Source: Tistlia consotensis USBA 355
Lineage (GTDB): Bacteria > Pseudomonadota > Alphaproteobacteria > Kiloniellales > DSM-21159
Direction of reading: 5' to 3'
Length of the DNA stretch: 64,000 nt
Assembly (NCBI RefSeq): GCF_900177295.1
Contig: NZ_FWZX01000007.1
Coordinates: 150,900-214,899 of the forward strand
Shown: positions 51,577 to 59,609 of the stretch, in pieces
Layout of the letters: each line of letters opens with the position of its first letter
How positions within the stretch are numbered: position 1 is the first letter of the stretch
The notes under the pieces: generated by a model
Seen by the model: only the letters and a program-made list of their open reading frames with translations
Database searches by the model: none
What the model was told of the DNA's origin: nothing
Translations under genes and position numbers: made by a program

Positions 51577-52947
51577 CTAGCCCCGCCCGGCCGGCAGCTT
51601 GAGCTCGGCGGCGAAGGCGTCGAGCGCCGCCGTCAGCATGGCCATCAGCTCGTCGATCTCGGATTCGCTGACGACCATCGGCGGGCAGACCAGGATGTGG
51701 TCGCCGGCGCGGCCGCCGCGGGTGCGCCGCGAATAGACGATCAGGCCCTGCTCGAAGGCCCGCTCGACCAGGCGGGCATGGGCGTTCAGCGAGGGCTCCA
51801 GCGGCGCCATCGTCTCGCGGTCGGCGACCAGCTCGAAGGCCAGCAGCAGGCCCTTGCCGCGCACGTCGCCGATGAAGGGATAGCGCTCCATCAGCAGCGC
51901 CAGCTTCGACTTCAGCAGGTCGCCGCGCGAGGCCGCGCGGGCGACCAGGCCCTCGTTCTCGATGACCTCCAGCACGGCCAGGCCGGCGGCGCAGGCCAGC
52001 GGGTTGCCGGCATAGGTGAAGCCGTGCAGGAAGCCGCCGGCGTCGAGCACCGGCTCGACGATGCGGTCGGGCGCCACGGCCGCGCCGAGCGGGCTGTAGC
52101 CGGCGGCGAAGCCCTTGGAGAGCGCGACCAGGTCGGGCCGGGCGGCCCAGTGGTCGCCGCCCAGGAAGCGGCCGGTGCGCCCGGCGCCGCTCATCACCTC
52201 GTCGTAGATCAGCAGCACGCCGTGGCGGTCGCAGATCTCGCGGACCCGGCCGTAGTAGCTGTCGGGCGCGACCAGGGCGCCGGTCGAGGCGCCACCGACC
52301 GGCTCCATGATGAAGGCCAGCACGGTCTCCGGCCCCTGGGCCAGGATCTCGCGCTCCAGCAGGTCGGCGTACTTCAGGCCGCGCTGCTCCATCGTCAGCG
52401 CGTCGCGGTCGAGGTAGGCGGTCGGCGCCGGGATCTTCGGCATCTCCTGCATCATCGGCGCGAAGGGCGCGGTCAGCGCCGTGTAGCCGGTCACCGCCAG
52501 GGCGCCGAGGGTGCAGCCGTGATAGGAGGGGAAGCGCGAGATCACCTTGTAGCGGCTGCCCTGCCCGGTCGCGACGGCGTACTGGCGGGCCAGCTTGAGG
52601 CAGGACTCGACGGCCTCCGAGCCGCCCGAGACGAAGAACACGCGGCTGAGGTCCCCGGTCAGGTGGCCGACCAGCTTGGCCGCCAGGGTCTCGGCCGCCT
52701 CGTTCTCGAAGTGCAGGCGATAGGCGAAGGTCGCCTTGCCGATCTGCCGGCGCATCGCCTCGACGACATGGGGATGCGAATGGCCGATGTTCGAGACCAT
52801 GGCGCCGCTCGAGCCGTCGAGGTAGCGCCGCCCGTCGCTGTCCCAGAACCACACGCCCTCGGCGCGCTCGACCAGCGGCCGGCGCTGGCGGGTCTGGTAG
52901 AAGAGGTGGGAGGCGGGGCGGTTCGGGAGGGCGGAGGCGAGAGCCAT
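51577..52947 (-). CDS. Class III (omega) aminotransferase, PLP-dependent
   Basis: A 456-residue cytosolic enzyme. The PLP-binding features are FVSGGSEAVESCLKLARQYA (phosphate contacts), SRFPSYHGCTLGALAVTGYT, LIYDEVMSGAGRTGRFLGGD (ring-contact Asp) and VALSKGFAAGYSPLGAAV (Schiff-base Lys near residue 280). It moves an amino group, often from a terminal or beta position, to a keto acid such as pyruvate. With the BKACE enzyme next to it, a role in turning a beta-amino acid into a beta-keto acid is attractive but unproven. A family B repeat separates it from the upstream gene. Confidence 0.9.
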   Translation of the reverse strand: MALASALPNRPASHLFYQTRQRRPLVERAEGVWFWDSDGRRYLDGSSGAMVSNIGHSHPHVVEAMRRQIGKATFAYRLHFENEAAETLAAKLVGHLTGDLSRVFFVSGGSEAVESCLKLARQYAVATGQGSRYKVISRFPSYHGCTLGALAVTGYTALTAPFAPMMQEMPKIPAPTAYLDRDALTMEQRGLKYADLLEREILAQGPETVLAFIMEPVGGASTGALVAPDSYYGRVREICDRHGVLLIYDEVMSGAGRTGRFLGGDHWAARPDLVALSKGFAAGYSPLGAAVAPDRIVEPVLDAGGFLHGFTYAGNPLACAAGLAVLEVIENEGLVARAASRGDLLKSKLALLMERYPFIGDVRGKGLLLAFELVADRETMAPLEPSLNAHARLVERAFEQGLIVYSRRTRGGRAGDHILVCPPMVVSESEIDELMAMLTAALDAFAAELKLPAGRG

Positions 52948-52981
52948 CTTTCGATCTTTCGGTGAGAACGGTGAGTCAGCT

Positions 52982-53110
52982 CACCTCACCCTCCCACGGC
53001 CTTCGGCCGCGGGCCCCTCCCTCTCCCCGAAGCGGAGAGGGGCTGTTTTTTTCCCCTCTCCGCTTCAGGGGAGAGGGAGGGGCCCACGCGGAGCGTGGGA
53101 GGGAGAGGTG
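52982..53110. repeat. Dispersed GC-rich palindromic repeat, family B, copy 2
   Basis: A large inverted repeat. Outer arms CACCTCACCCTCCC and GGGAGGGAGAGGTG, small hairpins CGGCCTTCGGCCG and CACGCGGAGCGTG in each arm, and an inner 18-base pairing CCCCGAAGCGGAGAGGGG with its near-inverse around a seven-T loop. It fills nearly all of the gap between the aminotransferase gene and the dimethylformamidase-like gene. Confidence 0.8.
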
Positions 53111-53121
53111 CCGGCACGGAC

Positions 53122-54774
53122 CTATCCGGCCAGATAGCGGTCGAGCACGTTGCGGGTGACCCGCTCGACCAGGGCGTCGCGGCGCAGCAGGCCGGCGACC
53201 CATTCGCAGGAGCCGGCGTGGAAGACCTCGCCCCGGCCCTTGTCGAAGCGCACGATCATGCCGCAGCCGCGCTTGACCTTCTCCAGGGCCTCGGCGGAGT
53301 CGTCGCCGACCAGGGTGCGCGCGGCGAAGCGGGCGTCCTCGTCGGTCAGGAACTGGGCGTCGCGCGGGATGTCGGCGCTCTCCTCGATCAGCGAGGACTG
53401 GCCGAGCGCCAGGATCTCGACGTCCGCCGGCGCGCCCTCGATCCCCGTCGCCTCGGGCAGGCCGTTGCGGATCAGGTAGTCGAGGCCGTCGACCTCGTAG
53501 CCGAAGACGTGGGACTCGGCGCCCAGCAGGTCGCCGTAGTAGAGCCCGGTGCCGGCGAAGGCCCAGTGCTCCGGCCGGTAGACCGGGAAGCCGCGCACGC
53601 CGCGCGGCGCGCAGCCGCCCCAGCCGGCATAGAGCCCGCGGGTCGCGTTGAGCCCGAAGGTCTCGGCGCCCGGCCGGCCGACCTCCGGCGCCTCCCAGGA
53701 GGTCGTGGTGCGCGCCTGCCCGGGCCCGCCGTAGACCGGGTCCTCGGCACGCGCCCGGTACTTGTAGCAGGTCTGGCGCCGGCCCTCGTCCTCCAGGCGC
53801 GTCTGCCACATGAAGTTGCCGGCGAAGCGCGCCGCCCGGCCCCCCTTCTCGACGAAGGCCTCGACGGCGTCGCGCATCTCCCAGGTCCAGTACTCGTCGT
53901 GGCCGACGAAGGCGAGGCAGTCGTAGCCCTCCAGGATCTCCGGGCGGAACTGCAGCTCGTGCTGGGTCGCGAGGTCGACCGCGTAGCCGCCGGCCTCGGC
54001 CCAGCGGAAGAAGTGCGAGTCGTAGCTGGCCCAGCCGGCCGAGGCGTACTTCTTCGAGTGGCCGGTCGCGTAGGCCCACTCCATGTGCGGATAGCGCGGG
54101 ATGCTGGCCGGCGGCACCGGCGCCTCCAGCGGCACCCGCGGCGCGTCCGGCGGCAGCACGACGAAGCCGCGGCAGAAGGGCCGCTCCAGGCTGACGGTCG
54201 TCGCGTAGAGGTCGCGGTTCGCGCCGGTGATGCCCTGGTAGTGGTTCGAGCCGCCCCAGGTGTTGTAGGCGGTCCAGGTGCCGGTCGCCGCGATCTGCAG
54301 CAGGCGCCCGCGCCGGCCGTTCCGGCGTGCCGCCTCACGCGAGACCGGGGCCGGGCGCACGACGATCAGGTGATGGCAGAGCGCGGGCGTGCGGCCGCCC
54401 TCGCTGCGCAGGGTCAGGCGGTAGGCGCCCGAGGGCCAGTCCGCGGGGACCTCGAAGGCGTGGCTGGCCTGCCAGCCGCAGCCCTCGACCGAGCACTGGT
54501 CGGGGGTCGCCTGCCAGGACGCGCCGAGGCCTTCCTGGCGCAGCATCGGGGTCAGGGTCGCGCCGTCGCGCGCGACCTCCAGGCCGTAGCGCGGCGCGGT
54601 CGCGCTGACGAACAGCGTCACGGTCTCGCCCGGCGCGTAGCTCAGGCGGTCGGAGTAGCACCAGATCTCCTCGCGCGGCGCGTCCATGCCCGGCCACTCG
54701 TAGTAGTGGCCCAGCACGGCCTCGCGCCGCTGCTCGGGGGTCAGGCCGAAATCGGGGAAGCCGCGGGTGATCAC
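53122..54774 (-). CDS. N,N-dimethylformamidase large-subunit-like protein
   Basis: A 550-residue protein like the large (beta) subunit of N,N-dimethylformamidase, an iron-dependent amidohydrolase that releases dimethylamine and formate. Start is a GTG at 54774 with GAGGGAC in the end of the preceding gene. The N-terminal beta-sandwich (about 1-140) is followed by the catalytic part with GTWTAYNTWGGSNHYQGI and CLAFVGHDEYWTWEMRDAVE. The His and Glu of GHDEYW fit the iron-site region of the known enzyme. ARFAGNFMWQTRLE and a GATase-like end follow. The small alpha subunit is not encoded nearby. It is cytosolic and has no signal peptide. In this operon it may hydrolyse an amide or N-formyl bond of the imported compound. 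Confidence 0.82.
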   Translation of the reverse strand: MITRGFPDFGLTPEQRREAVLGHYYEWPGMDAPREEIWCYSDRLSYAPGETVTLFVSATAPRYGLEVARDGATLTPMLRQEGLGASWQATPDQCSVEGCGWQASHAFEVPADWPSGAYRLTLRSEGGRTPALCHHLIVVRPAPVSREAARRNGRRGRLLQIAATGTWTAYNTWGGSNHYQGITGANRDLYATTVSLERPFCRGFVVLPPDAPRVPLEAPVPPASIPRYPHMEWAYATGHSKKYASAGWASYDSHFFRWAEAGGYAVDLATQHELQFRPEILEGYDCLAFVGHDEYWTWEMRDAVEAFVEKGGRAARFAGNFMWQTRLEDEGRRQTCYKYRARAEDPVYGGPGQARTTTSWEAPEVGRPGAETFGLNATRGLYAGWGGCAPRGVRGFPVYRPEHWAFAGTGLYYGDLLGAESHVFGYEVDGLDYLIRNGLPEATGIEGAPADVEILALGQSSLIEESADIPRDAQFLTDEDARFAARTLVGDDSAEALEKVKRGCGMIVRFDKGRGEVFHAGSCEWVAGLLRRDALVERVTRNVLDRYLAG

Positions 54775-54780
54775 GACAGG

Positions 54781-55581
54781 TCAGTCCCTCAGGTACTTGC
54801 GCAGGAAGGCGCGGGTGCGCTCGGCCTTCGGCGCCGTGAAGATCCGGTCCGGCGGACCTTCCTCGACCACGACGCCGCCGTCCATGAACAGCACCCGGTC
54901 GGCGACCTCGCCGGCGAAGCGCATCTCGTGGGTGACGATCAGCATGGTCATGTGCTCCTGGGCAAGCTGCTTCATGACCAGGTTGACCTCGTCGACCAGC
55001 TCCGGGTCGAGGGCCGAGGTCGCCTCGTCGAACAGCATGACCTTGGGCTCCATGGCCAGCGCCCGGGCGATCGCGACGCGCTGCTTCTGGCCGCCGGAGA
55101 GGCGCGAGGGATAGGCCTCAGCCTTGTCGGCGAGGCCGACCTTGTCGAGCAGCTTCTCGGCGCGCGCCCGCACCGCCTCGCCGGACAGGCCCTGCAGCAG
55201 CCTGGGCGCTAGCGTGACGTTCTCCATCACCGTCAGGTGCGGGAACAGGTTGAAGTGCTGGAAGACCATGCCCATCCGCTGGCGCACGGCGTTGATGTGG
55301 CGCTCGAAGGCCTTGCCGGTCAGCGGCGCGTTGACCTGCACGCCGTCGAGCCAGATCTCGCCGCGGTCCAGGCTCTCCAGGTGGTTGATCGAGCGCAGCA
55401 GGGTCGACTTGCCGGAGCCGCTGGGCCCGATGATGGCGACGATCTGGCCGCGCTCGACCGAGAGGTCGATGCCCTTCAGCACCTCAATCGCGCCGAAGGA
55501 CTTGTGCGCGTCCTTGACCTCGATCATCGGTCGGGTCGCCTTGCCGCCGCCGGTCGCCGGCCGGGTCATGGTGTCGCTCAC
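54781..55581 (-). CDS. Polar amino-acid ABC transporter ATPase
   Basis: A 266-residue GlnQ/HisP-type ATPase. Start is a GTG at 55581 overlapping the permease stop (GTGA), with GGAGG seven bases before it. The ATG at 55569 is an alternative. Motifs are standard: Walker [19 protein letters not shown]-loop [17 protein letters not shown], signature [16 protein letters not shown], Walker [17 protein letters not shown] and H-loop IVTHEMRFA. It powers both permeases encoded upstream. Confidence 0.95.
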   Translation of the reverse strand: MSDTMTRPATGGGKATRPMIEVKDAHKSFGAIEVLKGIDLSVERGQIVAIIGPSGSGKSTLLRSINHLESLDRGEIWLDGVQVNAPLTGKAFERHINAVRQRMGMVFQHFNLFPHLTVMENVTLAPRLLQGLSGEAVRARAEKLLDKVGLADKAEAYPSRLSGGQKQRVAIARALAMEPKVMLFDEATSALDPELVDEVNLVMKQLAQEHMTMLIVTHEMRFAGEVADRVLFMDGGVVVEEGPPDRIFTAPKAERTRAFLRKYLRD

Positions 55582-56234
55582 CGGGTCGCCTCCACCTTGC
55601 GTTCGACCGCACGCAGCCCCGCCTCGAGCAGCAGGTTCAGCAGGTAGTAGAGCGCGGCGGCGGTGATGTAGAACTCGAAGGGCCGATAGGTCTCGCTGAT
55701 CGCCAGCTGCGAGGCGTGGACCAGCTCGGCGACGCCGAGCACCGAGACCAGGGCCGAATCCTTCAGCAGCGCGATCAGGTTGTTGCCGAGCGGCGGCGTG
55801 ACGCTGCGCACCGCCTGCGGGATGATCACGTAGCGGAAGCTCTGGGCGCGGCTGAGCCCGAGGCTGCGCGCGCCCTCGTTCTGGCCGGGGTCGACCGCGA
55901 CGATGCCGGCGCGGATCACGTCGGCGTTGTAGACCGCGAAGTGCAGCCCCAGGCCGACGATGCCGGCGACCAGGGCCGGCACGTCGATGCCGACCTGGCT
56001 GAGCCCGAAGTAGATCAGGTAGAGCTGCAGCAGCAGCGGCGTGCCCATGAACAGCCAGACGAAGAAGCGCGTCGGCCAGGCCAGCAGGCGCGGCGCATAG
56101 AGCACGATCATCGCGAAGAGGATGCCGCCGAAGAAGGCGAGCAGCGCCGCCGAGACGGTCAGCACCGTCGTCCAGACGACGCCGATCCACAGGAAATGCG
56201 CGTATTCGGGAACGACGGAGAAGTCGAGGCCCAT
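55578..56234 (-). CDS. Polar amino-acid ABC transporter permease (second)
   Basis: A 218-residue HisM/GlnP-type inner-membrane protein with about five membrane segments. The EAA loop reads [20 protein letters not shown], followed by [20 protein letters not shown] and [12 protein letters not shown]. It forms the pore with the other permease of the operon. 16 bases separate its start from the preceding stop. Confidence 0.93.
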   Translation of the reverse strand: MGLDFSVVPEYAHFLWIGVVWTTVLTVSAALLAFFGGILFAMIVLYAPRLLAWPTRFFVWLFMGTPLLLQLYLIYFGLSQVGIDVPALVAGIVGLGLHFAVYNADVIRAGIVAVDPGQNEGARSLGLSRAQSFRYVIIPQAVRSVTPPLGNNLIALLKDSALVSVLGVAELVHASQLAISETYRPFEFYITAAALYYLLNLLLEAGLRAVERKVEATR

Positions 56235-56250
56235 GACTCGTCCCTCCCCG

Positions 56251-56898
56251 TCAGTCGATCGCGTGGCGCGCGTCGAGCCACTGCACGCAGCGGATCGCGC
56301 CGTAGATGATCGCCATGTAGAGCACCGCGGCGATGGCGAACATCTCGAAGGGCTTGTAGGTCGAGCCGATGAAGCGCTGGGCGGTGTAGGTCAGCTCGAC
56401 CACCGAGATCGTCGAGACCAGGGCCGAGCCCTTGATCAGCGCCACCGAGTTGACGCCGAGCGGCCGGATCATCAGGCGCGCCGCCTGGGGCAGCACGATC
56501 CGGCGCATCGCCTGGCCGCGGCTGAGGCCCAAGCTGCGCGCCGCCTCGGTCTGGCCGCGCTCGACGGCCAGGATGGCGCCGCGGATCGATTCGGTCATGT
56601 AGGCGCCGATGTTGACGCCCAGGCCGATCACCCCGGCGGTGAAGGGATCGAGGTTGATGCCGACCTGCGGCCCGCCGAAGTAGAGGACGAAGAGCTGGAT
56701 CAGGCAGGGCGTGCCGCGGAAGAGGCTGACGTAGGCGCCGCCCAGGACGCGCAGCGGCCGGCTGCGTCCCAGCCGCGCCCAGGCGCCGAGCGCGCCCATG
56801 GCCAGGCCGAGCACCAGCGACAGCACCGAGATCTGCACCGTCACCCAGGCCGCCTCCACGAAGAAGGGGGTGACCTTGATCATCAGGTCGAGGTCCAT
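56251..56898 (-). CDS. Polar amino-acid ABC transporter permease (first)
   Basis: A 215-residue permease of the same HisM/GlnP family. Membrane segments begin with AAWVTVQISVLSLVLGLAMG. The EAA loop is [20 protein letters not shown], then QAARLMIRPLGVNSVALIKG. YVSLFRGTPCLIQLFVLYFG is the conserved first-loop segment. It is preceded by a family B repeat that separates it from the binding-protein gene. Confidence 0.93.
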   Translation of the reverse strand: MDLDLMIKVTPFFVEAAWVTVQISVLSLVLGLAMGALGAWARLGRSRPLRVLGGAYVSLFRGTPCLIQLFVLYFGGPQVGINLDPFTAGVIGLGVNIGAYMTESIRGAILAVERGQTEAARSLGLSRGQAMRRIVLPQAARLMIRPLGVNSVALIKGSALVSTISVVELTYTAQRFIGSTYKPFEMFAIAAVLYMAIIYGAIRCVQWLDARHAID

Positions 56899-56920
56899 GA
56901 CGGTAGCTCCGAGCAGGCGT

Positions 56921-56987
56921 CCCCCTCACCCTCCCGCTGCGCGGGTCCCTCCCTCTCCCCTGAGGGGAGAGGGTCGGGGTGAGGGGG
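56921..56987. repeat. Dispersed GC-rich palindromic repeat, family B, copy 3
   Basis: Outer arms CCCCCTCACCCTCCC and GGTGAGGGGG, a small CCGCTGCGCGG hairpin and the inner palindrome CCCTCTCCCCTGAGGGGAGAGGG. It lies between the binding-protein gene and the first permease gene and would form a hairpin there in the mRNA. Confidence 0.8.
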
Positions 56988-57002
56988 CCAAGCGCCGTGA
57001 CC

Positions 57003-57800
57003 TCAGCGGATGTCGGCGCCGATCCACTTCATGGCGATCTTCTCGTAGGTGCCGTCGGCCATCATGGCGTCGAGCGCCTTCTGCATGGCGGCGTGCAGCT
57101 CGGGATTGCCCTTGCGGATCGCGATGCCGACCTTGACGCTGCCGCCCTCGATGCCCGGCGTCGGGATCTGCCGGACGTCGGCGCCGCTCTTCTTGACGGC
57201 GACCAGCACCGGGATGTTGTCGACCACGATGGCGTCGACGCGGCCGCTGTTCAGCTCGAGCATCAGCTCGGGCAGGCCCTTGTAGGTGTGGATCGACCAG
57301 TCGCCGTGCTCGCCGGCATGCTCGCGGGCCCACTTCTCGTGGGTCTCGCCGAGCGTCACGCCGATCGTCTTGCCGTCGAGATCCTTGAGGCTCTTGATCG
57401 GCGAATCGCCCTTCACGAAGACGGCGCGGCCGGCGCTGTAGTAGGGGCCGACGAAGTCGACGACTTCCTGGCGCTTCGGCGTGATGGTCATCGAGCCGAC
57501 GATGGTGTCGTACTTGTTCGCCAGCAGGCCGGCGATGATGCCGTCCCAGGCGGTCGTCACGATCACCGGCTTGACGCCCATGCGCTCGGCGATGCCCTCG
57601 CCGATCGAGGGATCGAAGCCGACCACCTCGTTCTTGTCGTTGACGAAGTTGAACGGCGGATAGGCGCCGCTCATGGCGATGCGCAGCTCGCCCGCGTCCT
57701 TGATCTTCTGCAGATCGTCGGCCTGGGCCTGCGGGGCGGCGGCGAGGGCGACGCCGGCCAACAGGCCGAGCGCGGCGATGCCGGAAAGAAGCGTCTTCAT
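57003..57800 (-). CDS. Polar amino-acid ABC transporter substrate-binding protein
   Basis: A 265-residue periplasmic protein (family 3). The ATG at 57800 gives a good signal peptide, MKTLLSGIAALGLLAGVALA, cleaved after QAQA. An upstream in-frame start would add 29 Arg/Ala-rich residues. The mature part has ELRIAMSGAYPPFNFVNDKN, VVGFDPSIGEGIAERMG, IIAGLLANKYDTIVGSMTIT and GKTIGVTLGETHEKWA, all typical of ligand-contact blocks of amino-acid binders. It opens the operon and is divergent from the LysR regulator. Confidence 0.94.
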   Translation of the reverse strand: MKTLLSGIAALGLLAGVALAAAPQAQADDLQKIKDAGELRIAMSGAYPPFNFVNDKNEVVGFDPSIGEGIAERMGVKPVIVTTAWDGIIAGLLANKYDTIVGSMTITPKRQEVVDFVGPYYSAGRAVFVKGDSPIKSLKDLDGKTIGVTLGETHEKWAREHAGEHGDWSIHTYKGLPELMLELNSGRVDAIVVDNIPVLVAVKKSGADVRQIPTPGIEGGSVKVGIAIRKGNPELHAAMQKALDAMMADGTYEKIAMKWIGADIR

Positions 57801-57949
57801 GGTCCTGCACTCCCTGTTCGGCCGCCGGGAAAGACCGGGCCTTCCGGCGGCGGCTGCGGCGGCCGATCCGGCGCACCCGCATGGCACGCCCCCGCCCGCT
57901 CATGGGAAATGCTTGTCCGGCGGGCCATCATTCGGCAAATAGATAATCT

Positions 57950-57964
57950 CAATATCGACTATTG
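57950..57964. promoter_or_regulatory. LysR-type inverted repeat in a divergent promoter region
   Basis: CAATA-tcgac-TATTG, a five-base inverted repeat around five bases, in the AT-richest part of the gap between divergent genes and ten bases before the LysR start. The T-N11-A form fits a LysR autoregulatory site. It covers a possible TTG start (57962), which favours the ATG at 57974. Confidence 0.45.
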
Positions 57965-57973
57965 GCTCAAGGA

Positions 57974-58936
57974 ATGCAGGAGAGCCGGCAGACCCGCTTC
58001 GCCTGGGACCTCGACTGGAACCTGCTGCGCACCTTCATGGTGATCGTCGAGGAACGCGGCATCACCCGCGCCGCCGACCGCCTGGGCCTGAAGCAGCCGA
58101 CCGTCAGCAACGCCCTGAGGCGCATGGAGGAGCGGCTCGGCCGGCGCCTGATCGAGCGCAAGCCCAACGCCTTCCAGGTCACCGCCGTCGGGCGCCTGCT
58201 CTACGAGGAGTGCGTCGAGGTCTTCGGCACGGTCTCGCGCCTGCCGATCCTGCTGCGCGAGGTCCAGGAGGAGGTGACCGGCGGCGTCGCGATCGCCATG
58301 ACCAGCCACGTCATCTCGCCGCTGCTCGACGGCGCGCTGGCCGAGTTCCACGCCGCGCATCCGCGCGCGACCTTCGCCCTGTCGGTCACGACCAGCGAGC
58401 AGGTCACCAAGTCAGTCCTGCAGAAGCAGGCCTCCTTCGGCCTCTGCCTGGTGCGCGAGCGCGACCCGCGCCTCGCGTACGAGCAGATCTACCGGGAGTT
58501 CTTCGGCTTCTTCTGCGGGCCGAAGCACCGCCTGTTCGGGCGCGGCGGCCTGACCCTGGAGGACCTGCGCGGCGAGACCTCGGTGTCGTTCCAGACCGAC
58601 CAGCCGTCAGACGCGCTCAGGCCCGTCGCCCTGCTGCGCGCGCGCGCCGGCCTCGACAGCACGATCGTCGGCATCTCGGCCAGCCTGGAGGAGGTGCGGC
58701 GCATGATCGTCGCCGGCCTCGGCATCGGCCCCCTGCCCCTGCACGTCGCCCAGGACGACGTCGCGGCCGGCCGGCTCTGGCGCCTGCCGCCCTACGACGA
58801 CCCGCCGCCGATCGACATCTTCCTGGCCTGGAATCCCGCCGCCAACCTGAACCGCGCCGAGGCCGGCCTGCTCGAGCTGCTGCGCAAGCGCATCGCGGCG
58901 ACCCCACTGTCCCAGCGCACCTACGCCGCCGGCTGA
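57974..58936 (+). CDS. LysR-family transcriptional regulator
   Basis: A 320-residue regulator from the ATG at 57974. The N-terminal helix-turn-helix is WNLLRTFMVIVEERGITRAA followed by DRLGLKQPTVSNALRRMEER (residues about 15-55). The C-terminal part is a two-lobe effector domain (TGGVAIAMTSHVISPLLDGA, FGLCLVRERDPRLAYEQI, VAGLGIGPLPLHVAQDDV). Divergent placement suggests that it controls the amino-acid ABC/BKACE operon in response to the imported compound. Confidence 0.92.
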   Translation: MQESRQTRFAWDLDWNLLRTFMVIVEERGITRAADRLGLKQPTVSNALRRMEERLGRRLIERKPNAFQVTAVGRLLYEECVEVFGTVSRLPILLREVQEEVTGGVAIAMTSHVISPLLDGALAEFHAAHPRATFALSVTTSEQVTKSVLQKQASFGLCLVRERDPRLAYEQIYREFFGFFCGPKHRLFGRGGLTLEDLRGETSVSFQTDQPSDALRPVALLRARAGLDSTIVGISASLEEVRRMIVAGLGIGPLPLHVAQDDVAAGRLWRLPPYDDPPPIDIFLAWNPAANLNRAEAGLLELLRKRIAATPLSQRTYAAG

Positions 58937-58962
58937 GGTGGCCGCCAAACGCGCGGGGCCGC

Positions 58963-59481
58963 TCAGCGCGCGGCAGCGGCCTCGTTCAGGGCGTCGTGGC
59001 GGCGCCGGATCTCTTCCGGCCAGCGGCTCTTGATGAAGGACAGGACGGCGACGATCTCCCGGTCGCTCAGCACGCCCTCGAAGGCCGGCATGGCGCTCTT
59101 GTAGCCGCCGCCGACCAGGGCCGCAGGGCCGTGCTTGGTCAGCGCGAAGAGCTGCGCGTCGGGATGGTGCCAGGTGTGGCCGGTCTCGTCCTGCGGCGGC
59201 GCCGGCAGCCGGCCGTCGGCCTTGCGCTGCTGCCAGTCGGCCTCGCCCTCCAGCCCGGCGCCGTGGCAGGACGCGCAGTGCGTCGCGTAGAGCGCCTTGC
59301 CCTCGGCGACCAGCGCGGCATCGTCGGGCCGCAGGCGGATCGCCGCCTCGGCGTTCTCGTCCTCCCAGAACACTGCGAGCAGCAGCGCCACGACGGCGAT
59401 CACGGCCAGCAGGCCGCCGGCCAGATGCAGCAGTGTCAGGCGACGGTTCGCCGTCTTCCGCGGCGTCGGTCGGTCGGCCAT
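58963..59481 (-). CDS. Membrane-anchored class I cytochrome c
   Basis: A 172-residue protein. The N-terminal segment LLHLAGGLLAVIAVVALLLAV is a membrane anchor, with the heme domain in the periplasm. The heme site is CASCH (near residue 70), and the axial Met is in KSAMPAFEGVLSDREIVAVL. GHTWHHPDAQLFALTKHGPA is a common segment of copper-cluster-associated cytochromes. It follows the copper ATPase gene on the same strand at 128 bases. A link to copper handling is inferred from position only. Confidence 0.88.
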   Translation of the reverse strand: MADRPTPRKTANRRLTLLHLAGGLLAVIAVVALLLAVFWEDENAEAAIRLRPDDAALVAEGKALYATHCASCHGAGLEGEADWQQRKADGRLPAPPQDETGHTWHHPDAQLFALTKHGPAALVGGGYKSAMPAFEGVLSDREIVAVLSFIKSRWPEEIRRRHDALNEAAAAR

Positions 59482-59609
59482 GGTTCCTCCCTCGGCACCG
59501 ATCGGACGACTGCGACTTTAGCGCCGCGCCGCGCCGGGCGGTCAAGACGTCGCAGGGCCGGCGGATCGTTAAAAGAAGGAAAGGTTGCGACCGCGGCAGG
59601 CCCCGAACG

